From NCBI RefSeq assembly GCF_040869045.1, contig NC_090321.1, positions 77,533,183 to 77,597,182 of the forward strand: a stretch of DNA of 64,000 nucleotides, given 5' to 3'. The notes under the pieces are model-generated. The model was given only the letters and a program-made list of their open reading frames with translations. It had not been told where the DNA came from and did not search any database. Source of the DNA: Eurosta solidaginis. Its lineage: Eukaryota; Arthropoda; Insecta; Diptera; Tephritidae. The first letter of the stretch is position 1. The number at the start of each line of letters is the position of its first letter. Shown piece by piece: positions 55,037-64,000 of the stretch. A program made the translations under genes and the position numbers.

Positions 55037-56469
55037 TTTAATTCGGATGCGTCGTAGAGCAATGGATCCTGATTTGCTGATTACATTGGAAATGTACAAT
55101 GAAGCTTTGATAATAATTGAAGACGTGTATGTGTCTTGCGATTGCCAATAAAGCATTGGGGCAGTTAGCTTTGATTTCACCAAATCGACCAGTGCATGAT
55201 TTATTTGATCGAGAGTTGCAGCGTGAACAACAATTCGATTGTGACGATTTCCGTACATTTGTTCAATCCAGCCCTGTCGGCACGGGAAAACATTTGTGAT
55301 TTCATTGATTTTAGCAACTATTTGATCGCAACAGAAAATTGCTTTGGCACTCGCTTCTTCTGGAATTGCGGCAACTTTATTGGATGGAGGACGAACAGCT
55401 CATTCAGCTTTAAAATTGCCATTGAATATATAGGTGGTTGAAACTCCAACCTGTGACATATCCAAAAATTCAGCGATGGCAAAAGTTTTGCAACAAGCAG
55501 CGGTCGTTCTATGGGATGAGTGTACAATGGCAAACAAAAAATCATTGGAAGCATTAAATCGAACGATGCAAGATTTACGTGGAAACCGAAGGCTTTTTGG
55601 TAGTGCCTTAATTTTATTGTCAGGTGACTTTCGACAAACATTGCCCGTTATTCCACGATCAACACCGGCAGATGAGATCAATGCATGTTTGAAGTGTTCC
55701 CTTTTGTGGCGATACGTGAAAAAATTAACATTACACATAAACATGCGTGTTCAGTTGCAAAATGATCAGTCTGCAGAGCAGTTCTCGAGGCAATTGTTAA
55801 GGATCGGAAATGGCAAAATTCCAATCGACAAAACAAATGGTTTGATTACATTGCCAAACAATTTTTGTACAATTATCGATTCGAGAGAACGCGCAATACT
55901 GGCACCAAATCATCACATTCTGAAAAAATTGCCAGGTGTGGTGACAACACAAGTCAGTGGATACCGCAATGAATGAAGTTGACGCAGTAAATTATCCAGT
56001 TGATGTTTTGAATTCATTGGAGCCGTCTGGTATGCCACCGCATTGTTTAAATTGGAAGGTCGGCTCATCAGTTATATTATTACGGAATTTAAATGCACCA
56101 AAATTGTGTAATGGAACAAGACTGAATGTAAAAAAGTTGTTGACGAATTTAATTGAAGCAACAATACTGACCGGCAAAGCGAAAGGTGAATTTGTGCTTA
56201 TACCGCGAATCCCACTGATACCAACAGACATGCCGTTTGAATTCAAGCGTTTGCAATTTCCAGTGCGCCTGTCATTTGCTATGTCAGTCAACAAGGCGAA
56301 AGGACAAACGCTTCGAGTATGCGGATTGAATTTGGAGGAACCCTGCTTTTCGCACGGACAGCTATACGTTGTCTGTTCCAGAGTAGGCATTCCAAATTGT
56401 TTGTTAATCATATCCCAGATGGAAAAACGAAAAATGCAGTGTATCCAAATGTTTTGGATTAAAAATTGA
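55037..56469 (+). pseudogene. Helitron 1 Pif1-type helicase
   Basis: LIRMRRRAMDPDLLITLEMY, LALISPNRPVHDLFDREL, then a damaged Walker A (SPVGTGKHL, normally GTGKT) at about 55270. Frame 55434-55976 has the Walker B-like AAVVLWDECTMANKKSLEAL and LLSGDFRQTLPVIPRST. Frame 55957-56469 has [56 protein letters not shown] and [11 protein letters not shown]. The stretch between the two frames is shortened. It is a superfamily 1B helicase that unwinds DNA during transposition in the family. Confidence 0.87.
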
Positions 56470-56885
56470 AATAAAGATTTAAAAAATTCTATGATATTTT
56501 ATTCTTTTTCCAATATTTCTATTGGTGTAGCGAAGCAAACCGGGGTCCCGCTAGTGTTATATATATAAAAAGTGGGCGTGGTTATCATCCGATTTGGCTT
56601 ATTTTCAATACCTATCTATTCTGGGTCCAGATAAGCTCGTGTACCAAATTTGGTGTAGATATCTCAATATTTACTCAATTTATAGTGTTAACGGGCAGAC
56701 GGACGGACGGACGGACATGGCTCAATCAAATTTTTTTCGATACTGATGATTTTGATGTATGGAACCAACTGTTATCCAATCAAAGTTATAATACCCTGTG
56801 TACAAGTACAGCTGGGTATAAAAACGTCGTCCTAATATATTTCACCAAATTTTTTCTAACTTTATTTTCTGCCTGTATTAAATAG

Positions 56886-57173
56886 GTTTTCACGAACTAC
56901 GAACCTAAGGGATCATATGCGTACTCATACCGGTGAAAAACCATATAAATGCAAATACTGCGACCGGTGCTTTACGACAAAAAACCTACTGCATAGGCAT
57001 TTAAGTGTACATCTGGGTAATTATATACACAGATGTGAATCTTGTCCTTTAGCTTTTCGTTTGGCTTCGAAGCTACGGTTACACTCAACTACGCATAAAG
57101 ACGACGATCCTGAGACGCGTGAGCGAAATATGGCAGCTTTAAGGGAAGAAGAGGCTAAATTGAAAGTAAATAG
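56886..57173 (+). CDS. C2H2 zinc-finger cassette C, exon 2
   Basis: Acceptor TGTATTAAATAG. Completes finger 2 (C-NF-C-EMRFSRTTNLRD-H-MRT-H), TGEKPYK, finger 3 (C-KY-C-DRCFTTKNLLHR-H-LSV-H), LGNYIHR, finger 4 (C-ES-C-PLAFRLASKLRL-H-STT-H) and the tail KDDDPETRERNMAALREEEA. It ends AGGTAAAA, again either Arg-stop (TAA 57175-57177) or AG|GTAAAA donor in phase 2. No further cassette exon is seen in the rest of the window. Confidence 0.87.
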
Positions 57174-58672
57174 GTAAAATGGAATTCATAAACTCCGTAG
57201 ACTGTGATCTTATATTAAGGTTAATTACTCCGTAAATCGTGGAATTAAGGGCCGGTATTGTGTTATACGATACGTGATCGAAAACAATTTTTGACATCGC
57301 AATATCTCTTAAATGGTGAATCGGATTAAATAAATACTAGTATCGCCCGTGGTCGAAACTTGTGTTTTTTTTCAACTCACTCTATGCATCCAGTGTTGGG
57401 GTATTGCACTACCCCTACTATGCGTTAATAGTTGAGCAGTGAGTGGAAATATAGCAAACTGATCTATCTTACTTAAAGTTCTCAATAAAATTTTGAATTT
57501 GACCTAAGACGTTGTAATCGTTGATTGCATTTTCTTAAATTTTCTACAAACTTTTCAAATGTAATTATAAGTTTTGGTATGGAGCTCCGTAAAAAAAATA
57601 TAACAAATATGTAAAATCAAATGAAATTTACATAGAATTGTGGTGAAATTACTTGAAATTGAATTGAAAATTTGCTTTTTCCATACCACCCGGGAGATAC
57701 GCCGTTGGCGCGCTACCGAAGTTAGTTTTGGGTGCTCGGTTCCCCAGTAGGCTTATATCACCAATATAAACTACATATACATATATCGCCCATTTACTTC
57801 AATAGCGTCATAATTCAAAAAACTCGAATTTTTAGTTAAGGACGAAGAAATGTGCTAAAGGAATTTAACCTATTTCACACCACCCGTTAGGTATGCAATT
57901 GGTGCTCTACTATTACATATGTATTTATCATTAATTAAATTAAATTATAATTAATTAAATTAGTTAAATTAATTATAAATACATATCTAATATGTAAACG
58001 AAAACGAAAATTTCGAATAGAATAGAGGATACCTTCATAAAAAATAAAATAAAAATATAAAGTATGTAATGGAAAAGAAAGCAGAGTTTTCTAAACAAAT
58101 TTAAAGTAAAAGAAAAAAAAAATAAGGTACTTAAAGTGCAAAAAAATTAAATAAAGGGAATAAGCAGTTCCATATCAAAACGCAATAAACGCACTTAAAT
58201 TTTTTCGGCGATTTAATGTTATCATTGTGGGAATATGAAGATTCTAATGCTCGGATATTTAATGTGAGAATTCCAATGTTGGGATGTCTAATTTACAAAT
58301 AGTAATATTGAGATGTTTTCTGATATTTTATTTTATTTTATTTTTAAAACCAACTGGTCTAACCTACTTAAAGTTTCCATTAAAAATTTGGTCTTGACCT
58401 AAGACGTTATACTTTTTGATTGTATTTCCTTAAATTACATTTCAAATGTAATAATTACGTTTTAGTATGGAACTCCCTAAACAAAATATTAGAAATATGT
58501 AAAATCAAATGAAATTGACATTGAATTATGGTGAAATGCCTTGAAATTGAATTGAAAATTTGCTTTTTCCACACCACCCGGGAGGTACGCAGTTGGCGCG
58601 TTACCGAAGTTAGTTTTGGGTGCTTGGTTCCCCAGTAGGCCTATATCACCCATATAAACTACATATACATAT

Positions 58673-58717
<45 letters not shown>

Positions 58718-59254
58718 AAAATTTTAAATAAAATATTCCAGATAAAATAAAGTGTCACAGGTAACTCACAAATTAATATAAATAATAAATTAAATAATAT
58801 AAATAAATTAAAAACTTAACACAACAACAAATATATACATATTTAACATTACTGGTCTCTTTTCGTCAGCATGATTATCAATTTATTTGTTTAAAAATTA
58901 TTTGCGAAAAATATAACCACATAAGCAAATAACCTGATAAGCAGGCTTTCGTGAATAGACCAAATATAATTAAATAAAATTTTTAAGTGCATATATACAC
59001 TTATCACCATGCGCCATGCCATATATAACTGCAATATGAAAATTTTAAAATATAATTTTACACAATATTGAAGAATATCTTGATTTTAACTAACCTCGAG
59101 TACTGCCCATTTCTCAAGTATAAAAGGGAAAAAGAGTAAAGGAGAGACGCCAAAAAATCTATACTTAGATAACTTAATTCGTCTACATGCAAATGTTTTA
59201 AAAACTTTTCTCAGTTAACGCGAATTTAAATTCATGGATTTGCATTGCTTACAT
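57174..59254. repeat. AT-rich region with a ~330-bp direct duplication and TA microsatellite
   Basis: 57450-57775 and 58355-58672 are direct repeats about 905 bp apart. Shared landmarks are TTGACCTAAGACGTT, TATGTAAAATCAAATGAAAT, TTGAAATTGAATTGAAAATT and GTTAGTTTTGGGTGCT..TTCCCCAGTAGGC. A TA run lies at 58675-58713. TACTAGTATCGCCCG at 57338 resembles the head motif at 1436. Words near 58935 match the head of the satellite composite inverted. No gene is seen. Part may be the 3' side of Helitron 2. Confidence 0.65.
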
Positions 59255-59749
59255 TTAGCAGTTTGGATTTATAACTTCGGGGAAAACAATATTTTTCGTG
59301 AATACCCTTTCATCGCCAGCTAAGTGACCTTGATTATTATGTTCGCTTACATAAAACTTTAGACTGTCAAAGGACCTGACTCTACTTGCAGCTACGTATA
59401 ATTGCCCATGTGTAAATACAGGCCGCCTCAACAAAATTCCAACTTTTTCAAACGTTTGACCTTGCGACTTATTTACGGTCATTGCGAAAGATGGTATTAC
59501 TGGAAACTGGGTCCATTGAAAATTAAAGGGTAATATGGTTCCTGAATAAGTTAATTTGATGCGCGGAATAAGAATTCGTTTGCCTTTTGAATATCCGGTT
59601 AAAACTTCACAATCAATGGCGTTGTTGTGAAGGCACTTAACCCTCATTCGTGTCCCGTTCACTAAGACATCCTTTGTATTAAGGTTTCGAATGAGCAGTA
59701 CGACGCAATTAAGCTTCAGTGAAAGCTTATGCGGTGGAAGTCCGCTCAC
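59255..59749 (-). pseudogene. Helitron 2 helicase C-terminus
   Basis: SGLPPHKLSLKLNCVVLLIR, LVNGTRMRVKCLHNNA, SFAMTVNKSQGQTFEKVGIL and THGQLYVAASRVRSFDSL are the closing motifs of Pif1/RecD-type helicases in Helitrons. A frame break before 59749 separates it from the main helicase frame. Confidence 0.87.
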
Positions 59750-59971
59750 ATTGAGGGAATTCAGAAACTCAGTGGGATAATTATTGACTTCTCTTTCATC
59801 GTCGCAAGCAATTTTATCAAAACTATTATATGTTTTGAATTAACCAGGTATGCGGATTAAGTATGTCATTATTAACCAGGGAGCAGTCCTCATTGGTTGC
59901 TGCTAAAATTGCAGAACTCACAACTTGATCTGACAATAAATTTTCTTCAATATTTCCAAATACGTCATCAA

Positions 59972-60943
59972 TTAGGTTACTTCATTTCCCACTAATTGCT
60001 GTGGTATTTCAATGACATTATCTCCAAACTGTGGATATAAAGGTGTTTGACCATCACCAATTTGCTTTAAAAATTCTACAAACTGCAGCTCGTGTGGTAA
60101 TTCTCTCATGTTTTGGTTTAATGTTTCATGATGAAAAGAAGCAAATTCATTCCAACTAATAATACAGTTTTCAACCAAAACAGCACGTGATCCATGAGGA
60201 ACAACGGGTAGAATTTGTCTAAAATCGCCACAAAAAAGTATTGTTTTCCCAGCAAACAGCTGGCATTTATCATTTTCATCGGAACACAAATCACGCAGTA
60301 GTCTATCTATAGCTTTCAAAATTAAAAGTGGGCACATGGAAATTTCGTCAATTATTATCAGCGCAGCTGAATTTATATATCTTCCTTGAGCACTGTTTGG
60401 GGTGATATTCGGTACAGAATTTTCGACAACAGGAATGGGTAATTTAAACACATTGTGCACTGTTCTTCCACCAATCAAAAGAGTTGATGCTATGCCACTA
60501 AAAGCAGTCTCAATGCATGGAAGATTAAGTGAATTCAACCTGTGAATTAAAGCAGTTTGCATAAAAGTTTTACCGCAACCTGCATGAGCAGTAACGCAGA
60601 ACACATTAGAACCAGTATCATGAAACTGTATTTCCTGGATAACGCGGTCTATTATTGTACGTTGCTCGTTGTTTGCTCGTGAGTAATAGTCTTCAAATAA
60701 AATTAGCTCATTTTCAGGTTGAGGAACATCTATACTTGTTACAGCAGGATTTGCTGTGGGCACTGGTAATCCAAGGCTGTGACATGTCACGTTTTGACTA
60801 AGTAGCACATCTTCGATTTCTAACAGTGCACCATTAAATGAAAATGTTTCATCGCTTTCTCTCAGGAAATCTTCAGAAAGAAACTCAACCAAAGCATTTG
60901 CTGGAACATTTAGCGCACATATCACACCAAATAAGTGACGCAT
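59972..60943 (-). pseudogene. Helitron 2 helicase core
   Basis: 323-residue frame. VFCVTAHAGCGKTFMQTALI is Walker A (GCGKT intact), AFSGIASTLLIGGRTVHNVF, ALIIIDEISMCPLLILKAID is Walker B (DE), TILFCGDFRQILPVVPHGSR is motif III. This part is uninterrupted. It resembles Pif1-family ATP-dependent DNA helicases. Upstream coding (LLLLHVTGPKSFMDVRTYNG, near 61090) is joined through a TAG in EAC*GN near 61015. Confidence 0.9.
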
Positions 60944-61341
60944 TTGTTTAGGAGAATGAAATTGTCGCGCTTCTTCTAAGCACTCGTGCCATTCGTTATC
61001 ATTTGAGGCGTTCCCCTAGCACGCTTCCACAAATGTATTATATATAACCCCATTATATGTTCGAACGTCCATAAACGATTTTGGCCCAGTTACATGTAAA
61101 AGGAGCAAACGTAAATGGAAGAGTTCAATATCCTTCGGCGACACAACATACATGCGAGCAATAGTTTTATCACCGCCTCGCTGTCTTTTTTTTCCATTTC
61201 TTGGTTTTATCTTCCCAAGTATAATGCAATGGAATTTCTATATATTCATATGAATTTGCCGAAGGATCTTCAATATTCAAATGAAAAAATGCCAACAACC
61301 TGGTTTTTCTCATATTCTGAACAGCTCGTTGTGCCTGACCA

Positions 61342-63308
61342 TTAGTAAACACAACTTTGCGGTAAGTGAACGTCAAGTCGCGTTACTGAATGGGACTGAC
61401 AGTGCATAGGGAATTGGAAAATTCGCCAAGCCGCTTCAGTGGAACCAACGTAACGTCCATTCAAAAAGTTTTGAATCTCGTCACAATTGTCTACTTCACC
61501 AGCATTAACGTGTTCAGTAGCTAACCTGACAGTTGCACTTTCATATCCTTTATATACATATTTATAAATGTATTTCACACTTTTAACCGTTGAGCAAACC
61601 TCAACATTAATGTGGCAATTAAATTTGGCAAGCAAATATGGATTATATGGTACAACATAACGGTTATCAAGAGACGCACCACGAATATCAACATTAACAC
61701 CATTACCACGTCTTCTATACATTGGAAACCCATTCACCTCTTCTCGCGTGGACTCGCAAAAATTTTTGGGAAAACTCTTGGAACAATTACCATTTCTCAT
61801 GCAAACTGCCTTAACATTCAAAGCACCACATGGCCCATCCATCATATGTTTCGAAACGTATTCATGCAATTTTGGGTTTATTTCAATTGTCAGGAATTTC
61901 CGCACATACGGCTTTGTCTATATCACTAACACCTTCAAGTTTATCCCTTTGATCTAATGTTAGCAATATGTGTGCATGAGGCAAACCTCTCTTTTGAAAT
62001 TATATTGTATAAATATAAGCAGCAACAGTAGGTGTATTTTTTTTCAAGCGAGCTTGAAGAAAACGCTTCAACTAGCTACACAGTTTCATTATGCCAAAAC
62101 CATACAGATGGTGGAGATTTATCAGCTAATTGTTACTTTTTTTCGCTGCTATGACATTTCTACTTCTAGCGCAGTATGTTTTTGACACTCAACCAGAGAA
62201 TTGCAAAAACAAAATACATGAAATGCGTGTGTTTGTTTGTATGTATGTCACCCTGCCGCCACGCTGTTATTTTGTTATTTATGTTTATCTGCACATTCGT
62301 ATGTTCATTTCATTCGCTCGTTCACAATAGTGCCCTATTTTTGAATATGCAACACTACACAACACTATCAATCAGGTCGACAATTACCTAAGCGGTTTCA
62401 ACTGAAAGCGCTTAGCCAACTCAACTCGATTACTTTTTATTGTTGCTTTCCATGCAATTCGGTAAGCTAGCTAGTGTTTTAATTGTACTAGTTAGCAACG
62501 AAATACAGCTAGTACCAAAAACTTTTTTTGTAGTTATTGTGCTTATTAAATCATTTAGTTTCGCACTGAACACGCGAACTATAATTTCTGGGCGATAATT
62601 TGGTGTTTCATTGAAATCAACACTCCTGGTAATTTCTGGCCAATTTGGATTGCATGTCATTGTAATAAACAGAGATGGTTTACCAAAATGACGGACTATA
62701 TGCATAGCGTTCAAATAGTTTTGGTACATGTTTCTGGGAGAGCCGGTGAATGAAGATGGCAGAATAATTCTTCTTCCAATATTTTCATGTCCATTACTAT
62801 GAGGGTTTGTGATCAGATAATCTGTTATGTTATACAAAACATCACACCTCAGGTTTTCTTGATTAAGTCTTAAAAAGTTAAGTCTTGTTCCCTCAACTCG
62901 AACATACATATCTACAATCCACTGTAGATAAAGCTTTTTAGAATGATGTAGAAGACTGAATTCGTCTCTGATCGCAAGCCGAAATGACGCGAACTCAAGC
63001 ATAGTAGTTTTAATTCTAGCTCGACTTAAAGTAGACGTACTTTGTCTGCTATGCAATATATCAGGATTCCATCCCGCGTTTCCATTGGGAAATAGTAGTG
63101 GATAGGCCAACGGATCCAAAGATGAATCTAAAACGGAAATATTCTTTACCGTACCACTCCTTTTATAAAATGATACCATCCTTCTATCAAATGGAGGTTC
63201 ACCATCTGTTGTACTAAATATCACGGCAACATCTGTTGCAAGAGCATCATTAAATCTACCCATCTCTATATTCGGCATCTCACGATTAACCGTAATGAGT
63301 AAACACAT
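61342..63308 (-). pseudogene. Helitron 2 N-terminal region and Rep/HUH endonuclease
   Basis: 63308-62430: LDPLAYPLLFPNGNAGWNPD, YLQWIVDMYVRVEGTRLNFL, SFTGSPRNMYQNYLNAMHIV, KPSLFITMTCNPNWPEI. The sense breaks after TTKKVFG at about 62510 and resumes near 62040 with AYIYTI and then FQKRGLPHAHILLTL (HUH site, about 61995-61955). A one-base loss in AVCAEIPDN follows; 61905-61342 has HMMDGPCGALNVKAVCMRNG, NGFPMYRRRGNGVN, STVKSVKYIYKYVYKGYE (tyrosine motif). It has the same catalytic logic as Helitron 1 but is a distinct family. Confidence 0.87.
62040..62510. mobile_element. ~470-bp insertion in Helitron 2 Rep
   Basis: Separates VFG from TVAAYIYT of the Rep protein. It has no coding sense in the Helitron frame and contains weakly inverted words (CTTCAACTAGC near 62070 and GTTTCAACTGAAAGCGCTTAG near 62395). 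No clean target duplication was found; it could be a MITE or SINE. Confidence 0.5.
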
Positions 63309-63699
63309 TTCCTTATATAAATTAAAATATTTTATTTAATTTTTTAAATAGTTTTATTTATTTATTTAAACAAGGTCTACTGATACTAATACTACATATA
63401 TCGTAGCGCACGACCTTCGCATTCAAATTGCAACCAAAATCTGATCAGAAAGAATTCCAATAAGAATTGGCCTACCGCTTACTTGCTCTCCGCTGTAACA
63501 AGAAACTGGTTTTCGCTATGAAACAAACATTATACAAAAATACTGAGGTTACCGCTAGCTTACTCCATTCTACCATGCATTATACTCTCCCAGAAGTCAA
63601 CGTTGTTCACCGCAAACATTATACTCTATTCGGTGAACATTATTATCATAATGAGAAAGAATTCAAATAAGAAATGGCCGTTATCATACAAACAGATAG
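63309..63699. other. AT-rich flank, nothing assigned
   Basis: No gene or element end is supported between Helitron 2 and the terminal tandem repeat. Confidence 0.4.
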
Positions 63700-64000
63700 C
63701 TCTCCCAGCAATAACCCACTCTTACATTGCAAGAGATGGCTATGCCGTTAAGTATTGTACTAGTGATGTTAAATTGTGCATCACTTAATCTTACATTGCA
63801 AGTGATGACGATGACGCAAAGTGTTGTCCTCGTGATGTCAAACTGTGCATCACTTATTCTTACATTGCAAGTGATGTTGATGTCGCGAAGTGTTCTACTC
63901 GTGATGTTAAAGAGTGCATCACCTACTCCTACACTGCAAGTCAAGGTGATGACGTTATGTATTGTACTCGTGATGCTATAGAGTGCATCAGAAAGCAGAT
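63700..64000. repeat. 69-bp tandem repeat (open at the window end)
   Basis: TTACATTGCAAG recurs at 63722, 63791 and 63860, and CTACACTGCAAG at 63929: an exact 69-bp period. Units also share TGTACTCGTGATG-type and GTGCATCACTTA-type words, with GTGATG..CATCAC inside each unit. 69 is a multiple of three, so both strands stay open; the frames seen here are artefacts. Confidence 0.93.

Larger units (their letters stand above)
51592..56554 (+). mobile_element. Helitron 1 (autonomous type, decayed)
   Basis: Inserted between A (51591) and T (56555): starts TCTATATATGTATATAAAAA, ends CCGGGGTCCCGCTAG. It carries Rep/HUH and helicase coding in the proper order. Rolling-circle ends and AT target fit Helitrons. 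A 527-bp solo LTR is nested at 54506. Stops and frameshifts in both domains make it non-functional. Confidence 0.87.
49688..56822. mobile_element. Family Z element, copy 2, with nested insertions in the cassette C intron
   Basis: Starts CAAGTAAAGAAGTCTAAGTT and CGGGTGAAACCGAACATTAC, about 15 bp after the donor, and ends GTACAGCTGGGTATA near 56822. The interior includes TACGACCC..AAGTGGGCG blocks of roughly 290 bp at about 50710-51500 and GGACGGACGGACATGGCTC near 56700. A TIR element (49866-50699) and a Helitron (51592-56554) are inserted in it. Confidence 0.7.
59255..63308 (-). mobile_element. Helitron 2 coding region, minus strand, decayed
   Basis: From right to left: N-terminal region and Rep (63308-62430, resuming 62030-61342), a middle region (61376-60944) and helicase (60943-59972, 59749-59255). 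It is a different family from Helitron 1 by protein sequence. Ends were not found: no clear TC start right of 63308 and no CTAG hairpin left of 59255. A 470-bp insert, frameshifts and a nonsense codon break it. Confidence 0.83.

Noticed and set aside
58675..58713. TA run as a possible recombination or origin element
   Set aside because: A simple dinucleotide microsatellite; nothing around it supports more.

Overview
The window looks like repeat-rich nuclear DNA of a higher fly. Short GT-AG introns, C2H2 fingers with TGEKP linkers, LOA- and Jockey-clade LINEs, 412/mdg1-like elements, P-type transposase remnants and a tRNA-headed SINE all fit Diptera. I would guess a tephritid fruit fly; that is inference. 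Nothing bacterial is present. Most of the 64 kb is nested mobile DNA, and many long open frames are repeat artefacts or broken element genes.

The host thread is a plus-strand series of three two-exon cassettes: A at 7018-7179 and 15900-16208, B at 23690-23833 and 23912-24211, C at 49562-49672 and 56886-57173. Each encodes four C2H2 fingers, and every exon edge lies in phase 2, so cassettes could be chained or swapped by splicing. Cassette B keeps a 78-bp internal intron; the matching intron of C has grown to 7.2 kb and that of A to 8.7 kb by transposon insertion.

Layout: 1-5490, two composite repeats each carrying a ~100-bp satellite. 5522-6651, dead gypsy gag. 7738-15650, Helitron end, Jockey fragment and a near-full-length LOA LINE, all in the cassette A intron. 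16700-20860, a decayed P-type transposase split by a second LOA copy with a 10-bp target duplication. 21207-26264, solo LTR, SINE, cassette B, LINE tail and a TIR transposon. 26562-47970, a 412/mdg1-like retrotransposon (TSD AACG, tRNA-Arg-type primer site) swollen to 21.4 kb. 48-57 kb, cassette C with a TIR element, a Helitron and a solo LTR nested in its intron. 57-63.3 kb, duplicated blocks and a second, minus-strand Helitron. 63.7 kb to the end, a 69-bp tandem repeat.

The most unusual object lies inside the big retrotransposon: a 13.9-kb unit at 33009-46887 with P-element-like inverted ends (starting CATGGTACAAT) and a perfect 8-bp duplication ATACGAAC. It carries no transposase. From its left end runs a decayed, intron-containing copy of a gamma-tubulin complex subunit gene (probably Grip163/GCP6). 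From its right end runs a second decayed gene for an acidic serine-rich protein, followed by three tandem histone-type 3' stem-loops, each with a purine-rich U7-type downstream element. It looks like DNA-level host gene capture by a P-like transposon, later loaded with a Gypsy element, a LINE and a 130-bp tandem array.
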